Positions 20,062 to 30,359 of a DNA stretch of 64,000 nucleotides are shown piece by piece. The notes beneath the pieces are model-generated. The model ran no database searches. It was not told the DNA's origin and saw only the letters and a program-made list of their open reading frames with translations. Numbering within the stretch: the first letter of the stretch is position 1; each line of letters starts with the position of its first letter. This DNA is from Rothia aeria (lineage in GTDB: Bacteria; Actinomycetota; Actinomycetes; Actinomycetales; Micrococcaceae), in contig AP017895.1 in assembly GCA_002355935.1 (NCBI GenBank), forward strand, positions 1,736,001-1,800,000, given 5' to 3'. A program made the position numbers and the translations under genes.

Positions 20062-20472
20062 TTACGCCAGTAAGGTTGGTTTGACCCTGCGCAGCTTATC
20101 AAGCAGGCCGTTCACAAACTTCGGCGAATCATTTGTTGAGAGCACACGCGCCAAACCGGTTGCCTCAGAAATAGCCACCGCATCGGGAATATCATCATTA
20201 AACAGCAGCTCCCAGGCGCCAATCAGAAGCACCACCCGGTCAGTTGCGGGCATACGCTCCAGCGACCAGTCCCGAGCATACGTGTTCAGATACTCGTTCA
20301 GCTCTTCACGCCTATCACGCACCCCTCGCACAATCTGCTCAGAGTACGACGAAATCTGCGCTGCGGTGTGCAGGCGGCGGCGTTGCAGAACCTCCACCGG
20401 GTCCTCCCCACGCTGATCCGCCTCAAACAGAGATTCGACGGCGCGCAGCCGGGCTTTCGTACGGGAATTCAT
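20062..20472 (-). CDS. nusB: Transcription antitermination factor NusB
   Basis: 136 residues, all helical in appearance. It starts with the family-typical SRTKARLRAVESLFEADQRG and ends near ISEATGLARVLSTNDSPKFVNGLLDKL. NusB pairs with NusE (S10) at boxA of rRNA operons to prevent early termination. Its ATG overlaps the efp stop by one base. It is the last gene of the aro-efp-nusB unit. Confidence 0.95.
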   Translation of the reverse strand: MNSRTKARLRAVESLFEADQRGEDPVEVLQRRRLHTAAQISSYSEQIVRGVRDRREELNEYLNTYARDWSLERMPATDRVVLLIGAWELLFNDDIPDAVAISEATGLARVLSTNDSPKFVNGLLDKLRRVKPTLLA

Positions 20473-21035
20473 TAGTCGTTCACGCGGCCAAGATAGTCGC
20501 CGGTGCGTGTATCAACCTTGATCTTGGTGCCGGTCTCAAGGAACAGAGGAACCTGGATTTCGTAGCCGGTTTCAACCGTGGCAGGCTTCGTGCCACCGGT
20601 GGAACGGTCACCCTGCAAACCCGGCTCCGTGTAGGTAATCTCAAGCACCACCGAAGCGGGAAGCTCAATGTACAGCGGGTTTCCCTCGTTCATGGCGATA
20701 GTAGCGGTCTGGGACTCCAACATGTAGTTCGCGGCATCCCCCACCACTGTGGCGGGCACATTAATCTGGTCGTACGTCTTCATGTCCATGAACACATAGT
20801 CCTCACCATCCTGGTACAGGTACTGGTAGTCGGAACGGTCCACGGTAGCGGTCTCAATCTTAGCGCCAGCGTTAAAGGTGCGGTCAACGACCTTGCCGGA
20901 GGTAATATTACGGAGCTTAGTGCGAACGAACGCACCGCCCTTACCGGGCTTCACATGCTGGAACTCAACAACGGACCACAGGTTACCGTCGATCTTTAGG
21001 ACTGCGCCGTTCTTAATGTCAGTGGTAGTAGCCAA
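20472..21035 (-). CDS. efp: Translation elongation factor P
   Basis: A TTG start at 21035 gives [19 protein letters not shown], the canonical EF-P opening, with GGAG eight bases upstream; the frame extends further but the extension is not EF-P-like. It gives 187 residues, the family length. The loop lysine lies in PGKGGAFVR near residue 32. EF-P relieves ribosomes stalled at proline runs. It follows aroB and precedes nusB, the usual order. Confidence 0.95.
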   Translation of the reverse strand: MATTTDIKNGAVLKIDGNLWSVVEFQHVKPGKGGAFVRTKLRNITSGKVVDRTFNAGAKIETATVDRSDYQYLYQDGEDYVFMDMKTYDQINVPATVVGDAANYMLESQTATIAMNEGNPLYIELPASVVLEITYTEPGLQGDRSTGGTKPATVETGYEIQVPLFLETGTKIKVDTRTGDYLGRVND

Positions 21036-21151
21036 AAGGGGCTCTCCTTCATGTCGTCGACACCCACACGGGAGTTCCCGCCCGGGCGCTAAATTATCAA
21101 TGAGCAAAATATACCGCCATCCAGTCTACACCAGATATGCCCACTGCGGCG

Positions 21152-22279
21152 TTATTCGGCGATCTCCTGGTACGTCATGTACAGAATCGACTCGTCAGGA
21201 ACCTCATACACTCGCGGCCTTGCCAGTCCCTCCAACACAATAAACCGCAGGATCGCCCCACGCGACTTCTTATCACGCCGCATCGTATCCAACAGATCCT
21301 TCCACCGGTCCCCACGGTACGAAACCGGCAAATCCAGTGACGTGAGAATACTGCGGGTACGGTCCACGAGGGCCTCATCCGCGTACCCGGCCGCAAGCGA
21401 CAGCTCCGCCGCGAATACCATACCCACCGCAACCGCTGCGCCGTGACGCCACTGGTACCGTTCTGCATGCTCAACCGCGTGTCCCAGCGTATGCCCATAG
21501 TTGAGTATTTCTCGCCGACCAGATTCACGTAGATCCTCAGAAACAACCTCGGCTTTCACCCGGATTGCGCGCTCTATCAGTTCCCGCACTACCGCAGACT
21601 GTGAATCACGGATCTTCTCAGGGTTACCCTCAATAATGTCGAGAATCTGCGGGTCAGCGATAAAACCGCATTTCACCACCTCAGCCATGCCTGTGAGCAG
21701 CTCATGCTCAGGTAGGGTCCGTAACGTCCCAATCTCACACAGCACAGCGGCCGGCGGCCAAAAAGCGCCCACCAGGTTCTTACCTTCGGCAGTATTAATG
21801 CCTGTTTTCCCGCCCACGGCCGCATCCACCATACCCAGCAGCGTGGTCGGAATATGAATCACCCGCACACCCCGCAGCCAGGTTGCCGCCACGAACCCGG
21901 CAACATCGGTAATAGCCCCGCCGCCCACCGAAATAATCGCATCGGTACGCGTAAAATCGTTCTGCCCTAAAACTTGCCAGCAGAATGCCGCCACCTGGTG
22001 GTGTTTTGCCTCCTCCGCATCCGGAATTTCGGCGCTAAACGACTGGTACCCGACCTTCCGCAGATCCTCCATCACAAGCTCCCCGGTGGAACGCAGCGCC
22101 CGGGGATGAATCACCAGGATTTTCTTCGCCTGATTTCCCAGAATCTCCGGGATTTTGCTCAGCAGATTGTGCCCCACCAGCACGTCATAGTTCTCGCGGG
22201 GTGCGTTGCCGGTCACCGAAATGTAGGTGATATCTTGCCCACCTGAAGCTCCGAAAGCAGCAGTGTTAGCCTCGGTCAT
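21152..22279 (-). CDS. aroB: 3-dehydroquinate synthase
   Basis: 375 residues from the ATG at 22279 (MTEANTAAFG); an upstream GTG/ATG extension overlaps aroK and is not needed. It has the NAD-binding block DAIISVGGGAITDVAGFVAATWLRG (given here only as the family hallmark GGGAITD near 105) and the metal-site residues of YGHTLGHAVEHAE near 255. It converts DAHP to dehydroquinate, the second shikimate step. It overlaps the repaired end of aroK by 14 bases. Confidence 0.95.
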   Translation of the reverse strand: MTEANTAAFGASGGQDITYISVTGNAPRENYDVLVGHNLLSKIPEILGNQAKKILVIHPRALRSTGELVMEDLRKVGYQSFSAEIPDAEEAKHHQVAAFCWQVLGQNDFTRTDAIISVGGGAITDVAGFVAATWLRGVRVIHIPTTLLGMVDAAVGGKTGINTAEGKNLVGAFWPPAAVLCEIGTLRTLPEHELLTGMAEVVKCGFIADPQILDIIEGNPEKIRDSQSAVVRELIERAIRVKAEVVSEDLRESGRREILNYGHTLGHAVEHAERYQWRHGAAVAVGMVFAAELSLAAGYADEALVDRTRSILTSLDLPVSYRGDRWKDLLDTMRRDKKSRGAILRFIVLEGLARPRVYEVPDESILYMTYQEIAE

Positions 22280-22857
22280 GTTTAAGGTTTTCCTTTCGAG
22301 ATGCAAGAACAAAACTCTGGATTTCTGCCGCCATCACCCCAATAGGCCGAGCGCCGCGCGCATCAAGCGTGTACGTCGCCAACGACTCATAGCGTTCCCG
22401 GCGGTGCTCAAAAATCTCACTCCACCGCTGCACGGGTTAGGCTGCAGCAGCGGGCGGGTTTTGAACCGGTAATGCGCGGCTCAACGGTTGGGGCGTCCAC
22501 CAGAATATATACCACGTTTTGCCCGCGCAGCAGCTGCGCCACGGCGTCGGTCATGGGTGCCCCGCCGCCTAAAGAAAATACGGTATTACGGTATGCCGGG
22601 GAGGTGAGAACCTCCTCAATAACCTTCACCTCTAGCTCCCGAAAATGTGCCTCACCGAAAATCTCGAAAATCTCGGAGACCTCCCCGTAACGCTCCACAA
22701 TCAGCTGGTCGGCATCTAAAAATTCGTATCCGTAAAACCGCGCCAGGTGCGTGCCAATATAGGTTTTCCCGGCAGCCATAGGTCCAATAAGCACAATTGG
22801 CCTGGTCATTTCAGCGAAACTTTCCTGCATTTCGCGCACCTGCTGAGGGTGGATCAT
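22266..22857 (-). CDS. aroK: Shikimate kinase, two single-base breaks in the assembly
   Basis: The P-loop GPMAAGKTYIG and the SLGGGAPM block are intact. The frame is then lost at a T4 run (22459-22462) and again near 22433. Adding one base at each restores a 197-residue protein ending EIQSFVLASRKENLKHDRG. It phosphorylates shikimate. The ATG at 22857 overlaps the stop of the upstream disordered ORF (ATGA). A start at MTRPIV (22809) is also possible and closer to usual family length. Both breaks look like sequencing errors, because an aroK knockout between aroC and aroB would be costly. Confidence 0.8.
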
Positions 22858-23361
22858 CCCGTCAGCATCTTTGTGCTCCACACCGGGGTTTTGTGCGCTT
22901 GTTCCTCGGAAAGAGCCGGTTGTGCGCTGTTCACGGCTGGTTCCGGTTTCTGCCGAGAAGCCGCAGCGACACGCGCCGCAATAGCCGCGAACGAAGGAGC
23001 GGTCTTGGGTGTCTGCGCAACAGTGGGGGTGTCTTAGCGGATGCCGCCCCAGTTTCCTGGGCGGGAGCGTTCTCAGCTGAGGTTTTTTCCTCACCGCCAG
23101 CGGGTGAAGAGTCTGCCGGGTTCTCTGCGGCCTGAGAGAAGCCACGGTTTAGCCAGGAACCCGGCCGGGGCACTGCGGATGGGGCTTCTTCCTGCACCTG
23201 CTGAACCTGGTGGTGCGGCTCAGGAGGCTGCGGCTGCTTCTGTGTTGCCGCTGCAATACGCGCTAACGGGCTGGAAGGAATAACCCGCGCCGTGGCAGAA
23301 GATGCGGCAGAGCCCCCGCGAAGCCACTCTTCGCGGGGGTGTTCTGCTCGCGCTCAGACAC
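22854..23361 (-). CDS. Low-complexity Ala/Pro-rich protein between aroC and aroK
   Basis: A GTG at 23361, two bases after the aroC stop, opens VSEREQNTPAKSGF. The frame is broken at C5 (23313-23317) and G5 (23025-23029). One extra base at each gives 169 residues ending at a TGA that overlaps the aroK start. The protein is rich in Ala, Pro, Gln, Glu and Ser and is predicted disordered. Two related segments appear: SPLARIAAATQKQ and SFAAIAARVAAASRQK. I know no family. Coupling on both sides and the restored length divisible by three support a real gene. It could also be an N-terminal extension of AroK if the stop were another error. Confidence 0.55.
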
Positions 23362-23363
23362 GG

Positions 23364-24581
23364 CTATGCGTCCCATCCGGCCACATTAGACTCCCACGCC
23401 AATGACTCGGGAATGGCAGCCAAATAAGCGTCCATATTGCGGCGGGTTTCGCCCATGGAATCGCCGCCGAACTTCTCAAGTGCCGCCTGCGCCAGCACAA
23501 GCGCAACCATTGCCTCAGCAACCACCCCCGCAGCGGGCACGGCACATACATCTGAACGCTGATGGTGCGCTGTCGCAGGCTCGCCTGTGGAGGTGTCGAT
23601 GGTCTTGAGGGCCTTCGGTACGGTTGCGATCGGTTTCATGGCCGCACGAACCCGCAGCAGATCGCCAATGCTCATACCGCCCTCAATGCCGCCTGCCCGG
23701 TTCGTATCCCGCTTCACCCCGTGCTCCCCCACCGAGATCTCATCGTGGGCAGCAGTACCGGGGCGGTCGGCGGTTGCAAAACCATCGCCCACCTCAACAC
23801 CTTTAATCGCCTGAATACCCATGAGGGCAGCAGCAAGACGCGCATCCAAACGACGATCCCAGTGCACATACGACCCTAACCCGGGAGGCATACCGTACGC
23901 GAGTACCTCAACCACACCGCCGAGAGTCTCACCATCCTTATGCGCCTCATCAACACGCGCCACCATGGCCTGCGATGTTGCGGCGTCAAAACAACGAAGC
24001 GGGTCAGCATCAAGGCTCTGCACATTGTTTGGGGTGGGAACAGGCGCCCCGTCGGGGGCGTGCACGCCGCCAACAGCGACAGTATGCGAGACCAGCTCAA
24101 CCCCCAACGCTTTAAGCACCTGCGCCGCAACAACCCCCAACGCCACGCGGGCTGCGGTCTCCCGTGCTGAGGCGCGCTCAAGCACCGGGCGGGCCTCAGC
24201 AAAGTTGTATTTCTGCATGCCCGTAAAATCTGCGTGCCCAGGGCGGGGGCGGGTGAGCGCTGCGTTACGTGCCCGCCCCTCGATGAGGGCCGGATCCACC
24301 GGGTCTGAGCTCATCACATCAACCCACTTAGGCCACTCGGTGTTGGCGATTTCGAGGGCGATCGGGCCGCCCTGCGTCACCCCGTGGCGCACCCCACCGA
24401 GGATACGCACCTTATCTTCCTCAAATTTCATGCGGGCACCACGCCCGTAACCAAGGCGACGGCGAGCTAACGCGTCACGCACCATCTCGCTCGTCAGTTC
24501 AACACCGGCAGGAACGCCCTCAATAATGCCGACGAGCGCCTCACCATGAGATTCTCCGGCGGTGAGCCAGCGCAGAGCCAT
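23364..24581 (-). CDS. aroC: Chorismate synthase
   Basis: 405 residues. The signature [14 protein letters not shown] begins at residue 9; [14 protein letters not shown] near 115 and [14 protein letters not shown] near 133 are typical. It makes chorismate from EPSP using reduced flavin. It starts 90 bases after aroE and is followed at once by the low-complexity ORF and aroK. Confidence 0.96.
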   Translation of the reverse strand: MALRWLTAGESHGEALVGIIEGVPAGVELTSEMVRDALARRRLGYGRGARMKFEEDKVRILGGVRHGVTQGGPIALEIANTEWPKWVDVMSSDPVDPALIEGRARNAALTRPRPGHADFTGMQKYNFAEARPVLERASARETAARVALGVVAAQVLKALGVELVSHTVAVGGVHAPDGAPVPTPNNVQSLDADPLRCFDAATSQAMVARVDEAHKDGETLGGVVEVLAYGMPPGLGSYVHWDRRLDARLAAALMGIQAIKGVEVGDGFATADRPGTAAHDEISVGEHGVKRDTNRAGGIEGGMSIGDLLRVRAAMKPIATVPKALKTIDTSTGEPATAHHQRSDVCAVPAAGVVAEAMVALVLAQAALEKFGGDSMGETRRNMDAYLAAIPESLAWESNVAGWDA

Positions 24582-24671
24582 AAGGTTTACCTCTTTTCAA
24601 TCACCCGCACCGGTGTGTTGAGGTGCGCGGCATAACTATTAGTGCTTTAAGTGTATAAAGTCGAACGGGTA

Positions 24672-25598
24672 TTAGACGAATGTCTGCGGCAGATGTTCAC
24701 GCGGGGCAAGCCCCACGGCGGCGCACATGGCGTTCAGCATCCCAAGTTTCTCCGTATCGTTTGGGGTGCGCCGCGTGAAAATAAGAACCTGCTCCACAGC
24801 CTGGTAGAGAAGCATCTCCAAACCGGAAACCACCGTACCACCGCGTTTTTCCCACTCGCTGGCAAGCAGTGAAGGCCACGGGTCGTAGGCAACATCAAGC
24901 AGGAGGGAACCCGCAGTAAGCTCTCCCATATCCTGCGCCCACGCATCTGCCGCGTGTGCGGGTAAAGTCGAGATGACGGGGTTATAAGCCGATGCTGCAG
25001 CCGGGAACTGCGCCAAAGGCTGAGGGGCCACCTGAACCCCCAAGCGGTCGGCCACCGTGTGCACATCGGCGAGTTTATGCAAAGAACGCGCATACAGATC
25101 CACACCACCGTACCCCAGCCGGTGCAGGGCTGTCAGCGCCGAAATGGCCGTCGCTCCCCCACCCACAACCGCGGGCCGCTCACGTTGTGGAGCGGGGTCA
25201 AGCCCAGCCTGAAGCAGAGCGTTCACAATACCAGCCACGTCAGTGTTATGCCCAATAACTTTCAACCCGTTGACGTACACCGTATTCACCGCCCCGGTGA
25301 TACGCGCCAACTCCGTCAGCTCGTCACAGTACTCAATCACGGCAGTTTTGAGCGGCATTGTCACCGACAACCCAGCAATGTAAGGAGCCTCGGGCGTGCC
25401 AGCGGGGTGATTGACCTCAGTAAAAATCCCGGGAAGATCCTCACGGACGGTGTCCCGGCGCTGATATTCAAGGTCATCATCGCCCACATAGCGGTAAGCC
25501 GCACGGTGCAGGGCGGGTGAGAGAGAATGCCCAATAGGGTGCCCCAACACGTAGGCTCGACGCGCGTAAGGGGCTTCCCGGTACGGTTCTTGTTTCAC
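24672..25598 (-). CDS. aroE: Shikimate dehydrogenase
   Basis: 308 residues. The substrate block YVLGHPIGHSLSPALHRAAY begins near residue 15, with SVTMPLKTAVI (Lys of the active site) near 82. The nucleotide-binding VVGGGATAISALTAL is near 145. It reduces dehydroshikimate with NADPH. It opens the aroE-aroC-orf-aroK-aroB-efp-nusB run; the mltG terminator lies just upstream. Confidence 0.93.
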   Translation of the reverse strand: MKQEPYREAPYARRAYVLGHPIGHSLSPALHRAAYRYVGDDDLEYQRRDTVREDLPGIFTEVNHPAGTPEAPYIAGLSVTMPLKTAVIEYCDELTELARITGAVNTVYVNGLKVIGHNTDVAGIVNALLQAGLDPAPQRERPAVVGGGATAISALTALHRLGYGGVDLYARSLHKLADVHTVADRLGVQVAPQPLAQFPAAASAYNPVISTLPAHAADAWAQDMGELTAGSLLLDVAYDPWPSLLASEWEKRGGTVVSGLEMLLYQAVEQVLIFTRRTPNDTEKLGMLNAMCAAVGLAPREHLPQTFV

Positions 25599-25723
25599 GT
25601 AAACTGCGCCTCTCCACGTTCTCCCGCCTGAACACCCCTGATCTGCGCGGGGTGCACCTCCATTTTAGTGGAAGATAAGCCCGTTTCTATAGCTGGGACA
25701 CAACAACCACAGGGCAGCAAAAA

Positions 25724-25761
25724 GCGGGTGCCGCCTCCACCACAGTGGAAACAGCACCCGC
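25724..25761 (-). terminator. Rho-independent terminator after mltG
   Basis: Arms GCGGGTGC (25724-25731) and GCACCCGC (25754-25761), with an inner TCCAC/GTGGA pairing and loop CACA. On the minus strand TTTTT follows directly. It separates alaS-ruvX-mltG from the aro unit. Confidence 0.9.
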
Positions 25762-25790
25762 CGCAGGCCCAAACGCGAGGCCTTCAGAAC

Positions 25791-27011
25791 CTAGCTACAG
25801 CGGCCCTTATGGTTCGAGCACCACTGGTTGTACTCTTCAACGTACCGCTGGTGTTCCTCATAGGTCTTCGAGTACTTCGTCTCACCCGAGTCAAGGTCCA
25901 CCGTCACCCAGTAGTAGTACGGGTTCTTCTCGGGGCTTGCGGTTGCCCGAATAGACGCCAAAGTCGGCGAATCAATCGGGCCGGCAGGAAGACCCTGATG
26001 CGCGTACGTGTTGTACTTATTGCCCTTATCGGCCTTCTGCTCCTCCGTCAGGTGGTATGAGCGGATACCCAGCCCGTAGGTGACCGTCGCATCCGACTGG
26101 ATCAGCCCGCTCGTCTCCCCATCCGTGTGGCTCAGACGGTTCTCGATAATACCAGCAACCGCGTTGTAGTCCTTCGGCTGAGCCTCCAGCTCCACAATGG
26201 AAGCCTTCGTCAGAACCTCAAAGGCACGCTTATCGGTGGTGACACCCACAGACTTCAAGTCTTCCTTAGTCTTATCGACCATGGCCTGAATCATCTTCTT
26301 AGTGTCCGTTCCCTTCGGGAAACGGTACTCACCCGGGTGCAGCCAGCCTTCAATCGAGGGGAAATTACTGGGCACGCCGTACTGCTCGTAGTTCTTAACA
26401 GCTTCTTCAAGCTCACTACGATTCAGCTCACCCTGCTTAGCAATAATGTCCAGGGTCTCCCCCACACGCTTACCCTGCGGCACAGCAAAGTAGATAACAT
26501 TGCTGGTGGCGCCAATCAGCGTGGACACAACAGCCGAACTGCTCATCTCTTTCTGCAGGTCGTACCGGCCCGGCACCAGGAACTTACCCTTGCTTTCAGA
26601 CTGGTACACTTCCACAAACTTATCAGCGTCAGCAATAATGCCCTGCTGCTGAAGAGACTCGGCAATCTGCTGCGGGGTTTCGCCCTGTTCAATAACGAAC
26701 GTGACAGCGGTGCCGTTTCCGTCACCGGCGAAGTCACGTTTTTTAAACGGATCCAAACGGGCGATAAGCAGCGACGACAGAACAATTACCGTCACCAAGA
26801 AAATGATCGTTGCGACCCCCATGATGGCGGTGCGGCGGCGCTTACGAGCCTTCAGCTCCTCAACGCTCACCACTTCCTGCTCCAAGGTGATGCCCCGAAT
26901 ACCGGCGCGTGCCTCCTCGTAGCTTGGGGACAGCAGATCTCTTAAGCCCGTTTTGCGGGGCTGTTTATTCTTAGGTGTGCGGTTTACCCGCTTTTTCGAA
27001 TCTTCGGTCAC
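25791..27011 (-). CDS. mltG: Endolytic murein transglycosylase MltG
   Basis: The GTG at 27011 (VTEDSKKRVNRT) overlaps the ruvX stop (GTGA) and has GGAG eight bases upstream. It gives 406 residues. There is a basic cytoplasmic tail of about 60 residues, one membrane helix at 61-84, then a LysM-like part (FVIEQGETPQQIAESLQQQG) and the YceG catalytic domain. The catalytic glutamate lies in ASIVELEAQ. It cuts nascent glycan strands at the outer membrane face. The order alaS-ruvX-mltG-aroE is widely conserved in actinobacteria. Confidence 0.94.
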   Translation of the reverse strand: MTEDSKKRVNRTPKNKQPRKTGLRDLLSPSYEEARAGIRGITLEQEVVSVEELKARKRRRTAIMGVATIIFLVTVIVLSSLLIARLDPFKKRDFAGDGNGTAVTFVIEQGETPQQIAESLQQQGIIADADKFVEVYQSESKGKFLVPGRYDLQKEMSSSAVVSTLIGATSNVIYFAVPQGKRVGETLDIIAKQGELNRSELEEAVKNYEQYGVPSNFPSIEGWLHPGEYRFPKGTDTKKMIQAMVDKTKEDLKSVGVTTDKRAFEVLTKASIVELEAQPKDYNAVAGIIENRLSHTDGETSGLIQSDATVTYGLGIRSYHLTEEQKADKGNKYNTYAHQGLPAGPIDSPTLASIRATASPEKNPYYYWVTVDLDSGETKYSKTYEEHQRYVEEYNQWCSNHKGRCS

Positions 27012-27568
27012 TGAAGGGTCTCCGTTTCGTTGACGGGCTTGCCGTCTAAGGGGCATTCCTCAGAGTGGGCTTCTTCGTAGGCTGGACTGCTCAGTTTATA
27101 CCCGGCTATAGCATACCCTGACTTCAGAGTGTCTAAGCAATACTGCAAAATGTTAACCGCAGCAGCCTGATCCACTATAGCCTTGAAATCACGGGACGAA
27201 ACGCCTGCCTCATGCAACGAGCGCTGCGCGCTCACCGTGGTTAGCCTCTCATCAACCAGCCATATATGTATATGCTCCCTGCCCTCTGCATCAAGTTCAG
27301 ACCGCAAATTTTCTGCATATTCTTTCGCCATAACAGTTGATGCGGACTCGCCACCGCGCATGGTTTTGGGCAGTCCAACAAAAATCTCAACTACATCATT
27401 AACCTCCGCGAGTTTACGCAATACGCGACGATCAGAATTCTTTTTATGATCTCGGCGGAGCGTCTTGAGCGGGGTGGCAAGAATACCATCCGGGTCGCTC
27501 AGGGCGGTGCCGACACGGGCATTGCCCACATCGACACCCATCCGCACTCCTGGCTGAAAACCGCTCAT
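27008..27568 (-). CDS. ruvX: RuvX/YqgF Holliday junction resolvase-like nuclease
   Basis: 186 residues. The RNase H-like fold is seen in GVDVGNARVGTALSDPDG near residue 11, VEIFVGLPKTMRGG near 60 and LVDERLTTVSAQR near 103. The family is linked to 16S pre-rRNA trimming and to Holliday junction cleavage. It follows alaS by six bases and overlaps mltG. Confidence 0.92.
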   Translation of the reverse strand: MSGFQPGVRMGVDVGNARVGTALSDPDGILATPLKTLRRDHKKNSDRRVLRKLAEVNDVVEIFVGLPKTMRGGESASTVMAKEYAENLRSELDAEGREHIHIWLVDERLTTVSAQRSLHEAGVSSRDFKAIVDQAAAVNILQYCLDTLKSGYAIAGYKLSSPAYEEAHSEECPLDGKPVNETETLQ

Positions 27569-27574
27569 CTGAAT

Positions 27575-30256
27575 CTATGCCTGCGCAATCGTGGTGCGGA
27601 TCGTGTCCAACGCCTCGTTTACCTTCGTAGCATCCTGACCACCGCCCTGGGCAATATCGTCTTTACCGCCGCCGCCGCCGCCAAGAACACCGGCAGCAAC
27701 ACGCACCAGCGCACCAGCTTTCACCCCGGCCTCACGGGCACCCTCATTGGTGGCAACAATAACTACCGGGCGGTTATTCGCAACACCGGTCACCGCAACC
27801 ACGGCGGGCTCAGAACCGAAGCGGGAACGCAGATCCAGCGCCAGTGAACGCACCCCGTTAGCATCCAGCTCCCCGGCGTGATGCGCAAGCACACGCACCT
27901 GACCGATAGTCTGAGCGGTCTCAATAAGCTTCGCAGCCTCAGCCTGAAGCTTTTCGCGCCGCAGCTTCTCAAGCTCCTTTTCGGCGGACTTCAGCTTGGT
28001 GAGGGTCTGATTAATTTTTTCGGGCAGCTCAGCGGAGGACTGCACCTTAAGCAGGCTGGTCAGCTGGTTCACGAGGGTGCGTTCAGCAGCCAAATGGTTA
28101 AAGGAGTCCAATCCGACAAGCGCCTCAACACGACGGTTCCCCGAACCGACGGACTGCTCGGTGAGCAGGGACAGCGAACCAACCTCTGCGGAAGAGCCCA
28201 CATGGGTGCCGCCGCAGAGCTCGCGGGAGAACTCGCCGCCGATCTCGACCACACGCACAGTATCGCCGTATTTTTCGCCGAAGAGGCTCATCGCCCCCAT
28301 AGCCTTGGCCTCAGCCAGAGGCATTTCACGGGTGATCACCTCAAAGTTATCGCGGATCGCACGGTTCGATACTTCCTCAACCTCACGCTTGGCGGATTCG
28401 CTCAGCCCCTCACCCCAGGCGAAGTCAAAACGCAGGTAGCCTTCCTTATTGAACGACCCACGCTGGGTGGCTTCTTTACCCAGCACCTGGTGCAGTGCGG
28501 CGTGAATAATGTGGGTACCGGAGTGTGCTTTCTCGCCGTCCTTACGGCGCTGCACATCCACCTGAGCCACCACCGGGACACCGGGGTGGGCCTCACCCTC
28601 ACGAATTACCGCCCGGTGCACGCTCAGACCCTTCACCGGCTGCTGCACGTCCTGAACATCAATGACGAAACCGTCACCGGTAATGGTGCCGGTGTCGGCA
28701 GCCTGCCCGCCGGCTTCAGCATAGAACGGGGTCTCGTCAAGAACAACCTCAACTTTATCCCCGGCCTTGGCTACGGGCACGGAAACGCCGTCCACCAGGA
28801 TTGCGCGCAGCTGCGTCTCGGTGCGCAGCTCAGTGTAACCAGTGAAGATGGAGCCGCGCTCATCCAGCAGCCTGCGCAGTTCAGACAGGTCAGCGAATGC
28901 GCCTTTCTTGGCCTTAGCGTCGGCCTGGGCGCGCTCCCGCTGCTGGGTCATGAGCTCACGGAACGCCTTCTCGTCCACCTTCACCCCGGCCTCAGCAGCC
29001 ATTTCAAGGGTGAGGTCGATGGGGAAGCCGTAGGTGTCGTGGAGCGTGAACGCCTCAGCCCCGGAGACGGAGTTAGAGCCGTTCTTCTTGGCGCTGGCCA
29101 CTGCTTCTTCCAGCCGCTCAGTCCCTGTTTCGATGGTGTGCAGGAACGCTTTCTCTTCGGCGTAGGCAATGCGTGAAATACGCTCAAAATCGTCTGCGAC
29201 GTACGGGAATGCACCGGCCATTGCATCGCGGGAGGCAGGGAACAGAACCGGCAGGCACGGTTCAGATACACCCAGTAGGCGCATCGCACGGATTGCACGG
29301 CGCATGAGCCGACGCAGAATATAGCCGCGTCCTTCGTTTGAAGGGGTCACCCCGTCAGCGATGAGCATGAGTGAAGAGCGGATATGGTCAGCGACCACAC
29401 GCATCCGCACATCGTCAACATACCCTTCATCCTGGGGGGATTCAGACCCATGATATTTTTTACCGGATAGTTTCGATGCCGCATCAAGTACCGGGCGTAC
29501 CTGGTCGGTCTCATAGAAGTTCTCGACCCCCTGCAGCAGCATCGCAAGACGCTCAACGCCCAGGCCGGTATCAATATTTTTCTGAGGGAGTTCACCCAGG
29601 ATCTCGAAGTCGTCCTTGCCGGTGCCTTCGCCACGCTGGTACTGCATGAACACCAGGTTCCAGATCTCAATGTAGCGGTCGTCGTCAACAGCCGGGCCGC
29701 CTTCCTTACCGTAGGCCGGGCCGCGGTCATAGAAAATCTCGGAGTCCGGACCCGCTGGCCCGGGCTGGCCGGTTGACCAGTAGTTCTCTTTCATCCCCAT
29801 GCGTTGGATACGCTCTTCGGGGAAGCCAACGATCTTGGTCCACACGTCAAACGCCTGATCGTCGCCTTCGTAAATGGTCACCCACAGCCGCTCAGGGTCT
29901 AGGCCGTAGCCGCCTTCGTCCTGGCTGGTGGTGAGTAGTTCATAGGCGAACGGTATTGCCTGCTCTTTGAAGTAGTCGCCGAATGAGAAGTTTCCGGCCA
30001 TCTGGAAGAATGTGCCGTGTCGGGCGGTTTTGCCTACCTCATCAATATCAAGGGTTCGGATGCACTTCTGGACGCTGGTTGCGCGGCTAAACGGCGGTGT
30101 TTCACGTCCCAAAAAATACGGGATAAACGGAACCATGCCCGCAATTGTGAACATAGCGCCGGGTTCATTTGAGATAAGCGATGTTGAGGGGACCACGGTG
30201 TGCCCGCGTTTAGCAAAAAAATCAACCCAGCGCTTTGAAATTTCCTGTGAGAGCAT
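27575..30256 (-). CDS. alaS: Alanyl-tRNA synthetase
   Basis: 893 residues, full length. Class II motifs are in the N-terminal part. The editing site HSGTHIIHAAL is near 590 and the metal-binding CGGTHVGSS near 695. The C-terminal C-Ala domain ends with a glycine run (VLGGGGGGKDD) typical of the family. The ATG has AGAGGAAAAA upstream. A TTGTATACAA palindrome about 40 bases upstream may be part of its promoter. It starts the alaS-ruvX-mltG unit. Confidence 0.97.
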   Translation of the reverse strand: MLSQEISKRWVDFFAKRGHTVVPSTSLISNEPGAMFTIAGMVPFIPYFLGRETPPFSRATSVQKCIRTLDIDEVGKTARHGTFFQMAGNFSFGDYFKEQAIPFAYELLTTSQDEGGYGLDPERLWVTIYEGDDQAFDVWTKIVGFPEERIQRMGMKENYWSTGQPGPAGPDSEIFYDRGPAYGKEGGPAVDDDRYIEIWNLVFMQYQRGEGTGKDDFEILGELPQKNIDTGLGVERLAMLLQGVENFYETDQVRPVLDAASKLSGKKYHGSESPQDEGYVDDVRMRVVADHIRSSLMLIADGVTPSNEGRGYILRRLMRRAIRAMRLLGVSEPCLPVLFPASRDAMAGAFPYVADDFERISRIAYAEEKAFLHTIETGTERLEEAVASAKKNGSNSVSGAEAFTLHDTYGFPIDLTLEMAAEAGVKVDEKAFRELMTQQRERAQADAKAKKGAFADLSELRRLLDERGSIFTGYTELRTETQLRAILVDGVSVPVAKAGDKVEVVLDETPFYAEAGGQAADTGTITGDGFVIDVQDVQQPVKGLSVHRAVIREGEAHPGVPVVAQVDVQRRKDGEKAHSGTHIIHAALHQVLGKEATQRGSFNKEGYLRFDFAWGEGLSESAKREVEEVSNRAIRDNFEVITREMPLAEAKAMGAMSLFGEKYGDTVRVVEIGGEFSRELCGGTHVGSSAEVGSLSLLTEQSVGSGNRRVEALVGLDSFNHLAAERTLVNQLTSLLKVQSSAELPEKINQTLTKLKSAEKELEKLRREKLQAEAAKLIETAQTIGQVRVLAHHAGELDANGVRSLALDLRSRFGSEPAVVAVTGVANNRPVVIVATNEGAREAGVKAGALVRVAAGVLGGGGGGKDDIAQGGGQDATKVNEALDTIRTTIAQA

Positions 30257-30359
30257 TTTTTCCTCTGAAGTGAATACGTGTGTTTAGTAGGTCTTGTATA
30301 CAATAAATCTTTGGTTAGCGCGTTAACTACATCATACGACATGAAATAGTATTACGCTT

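Noticed and set aside
27878-29176. 432-codon plus-strand frame opposite alaS
   Set aside because: It is the antisense shadow of alaS, which is full length with all motifs.
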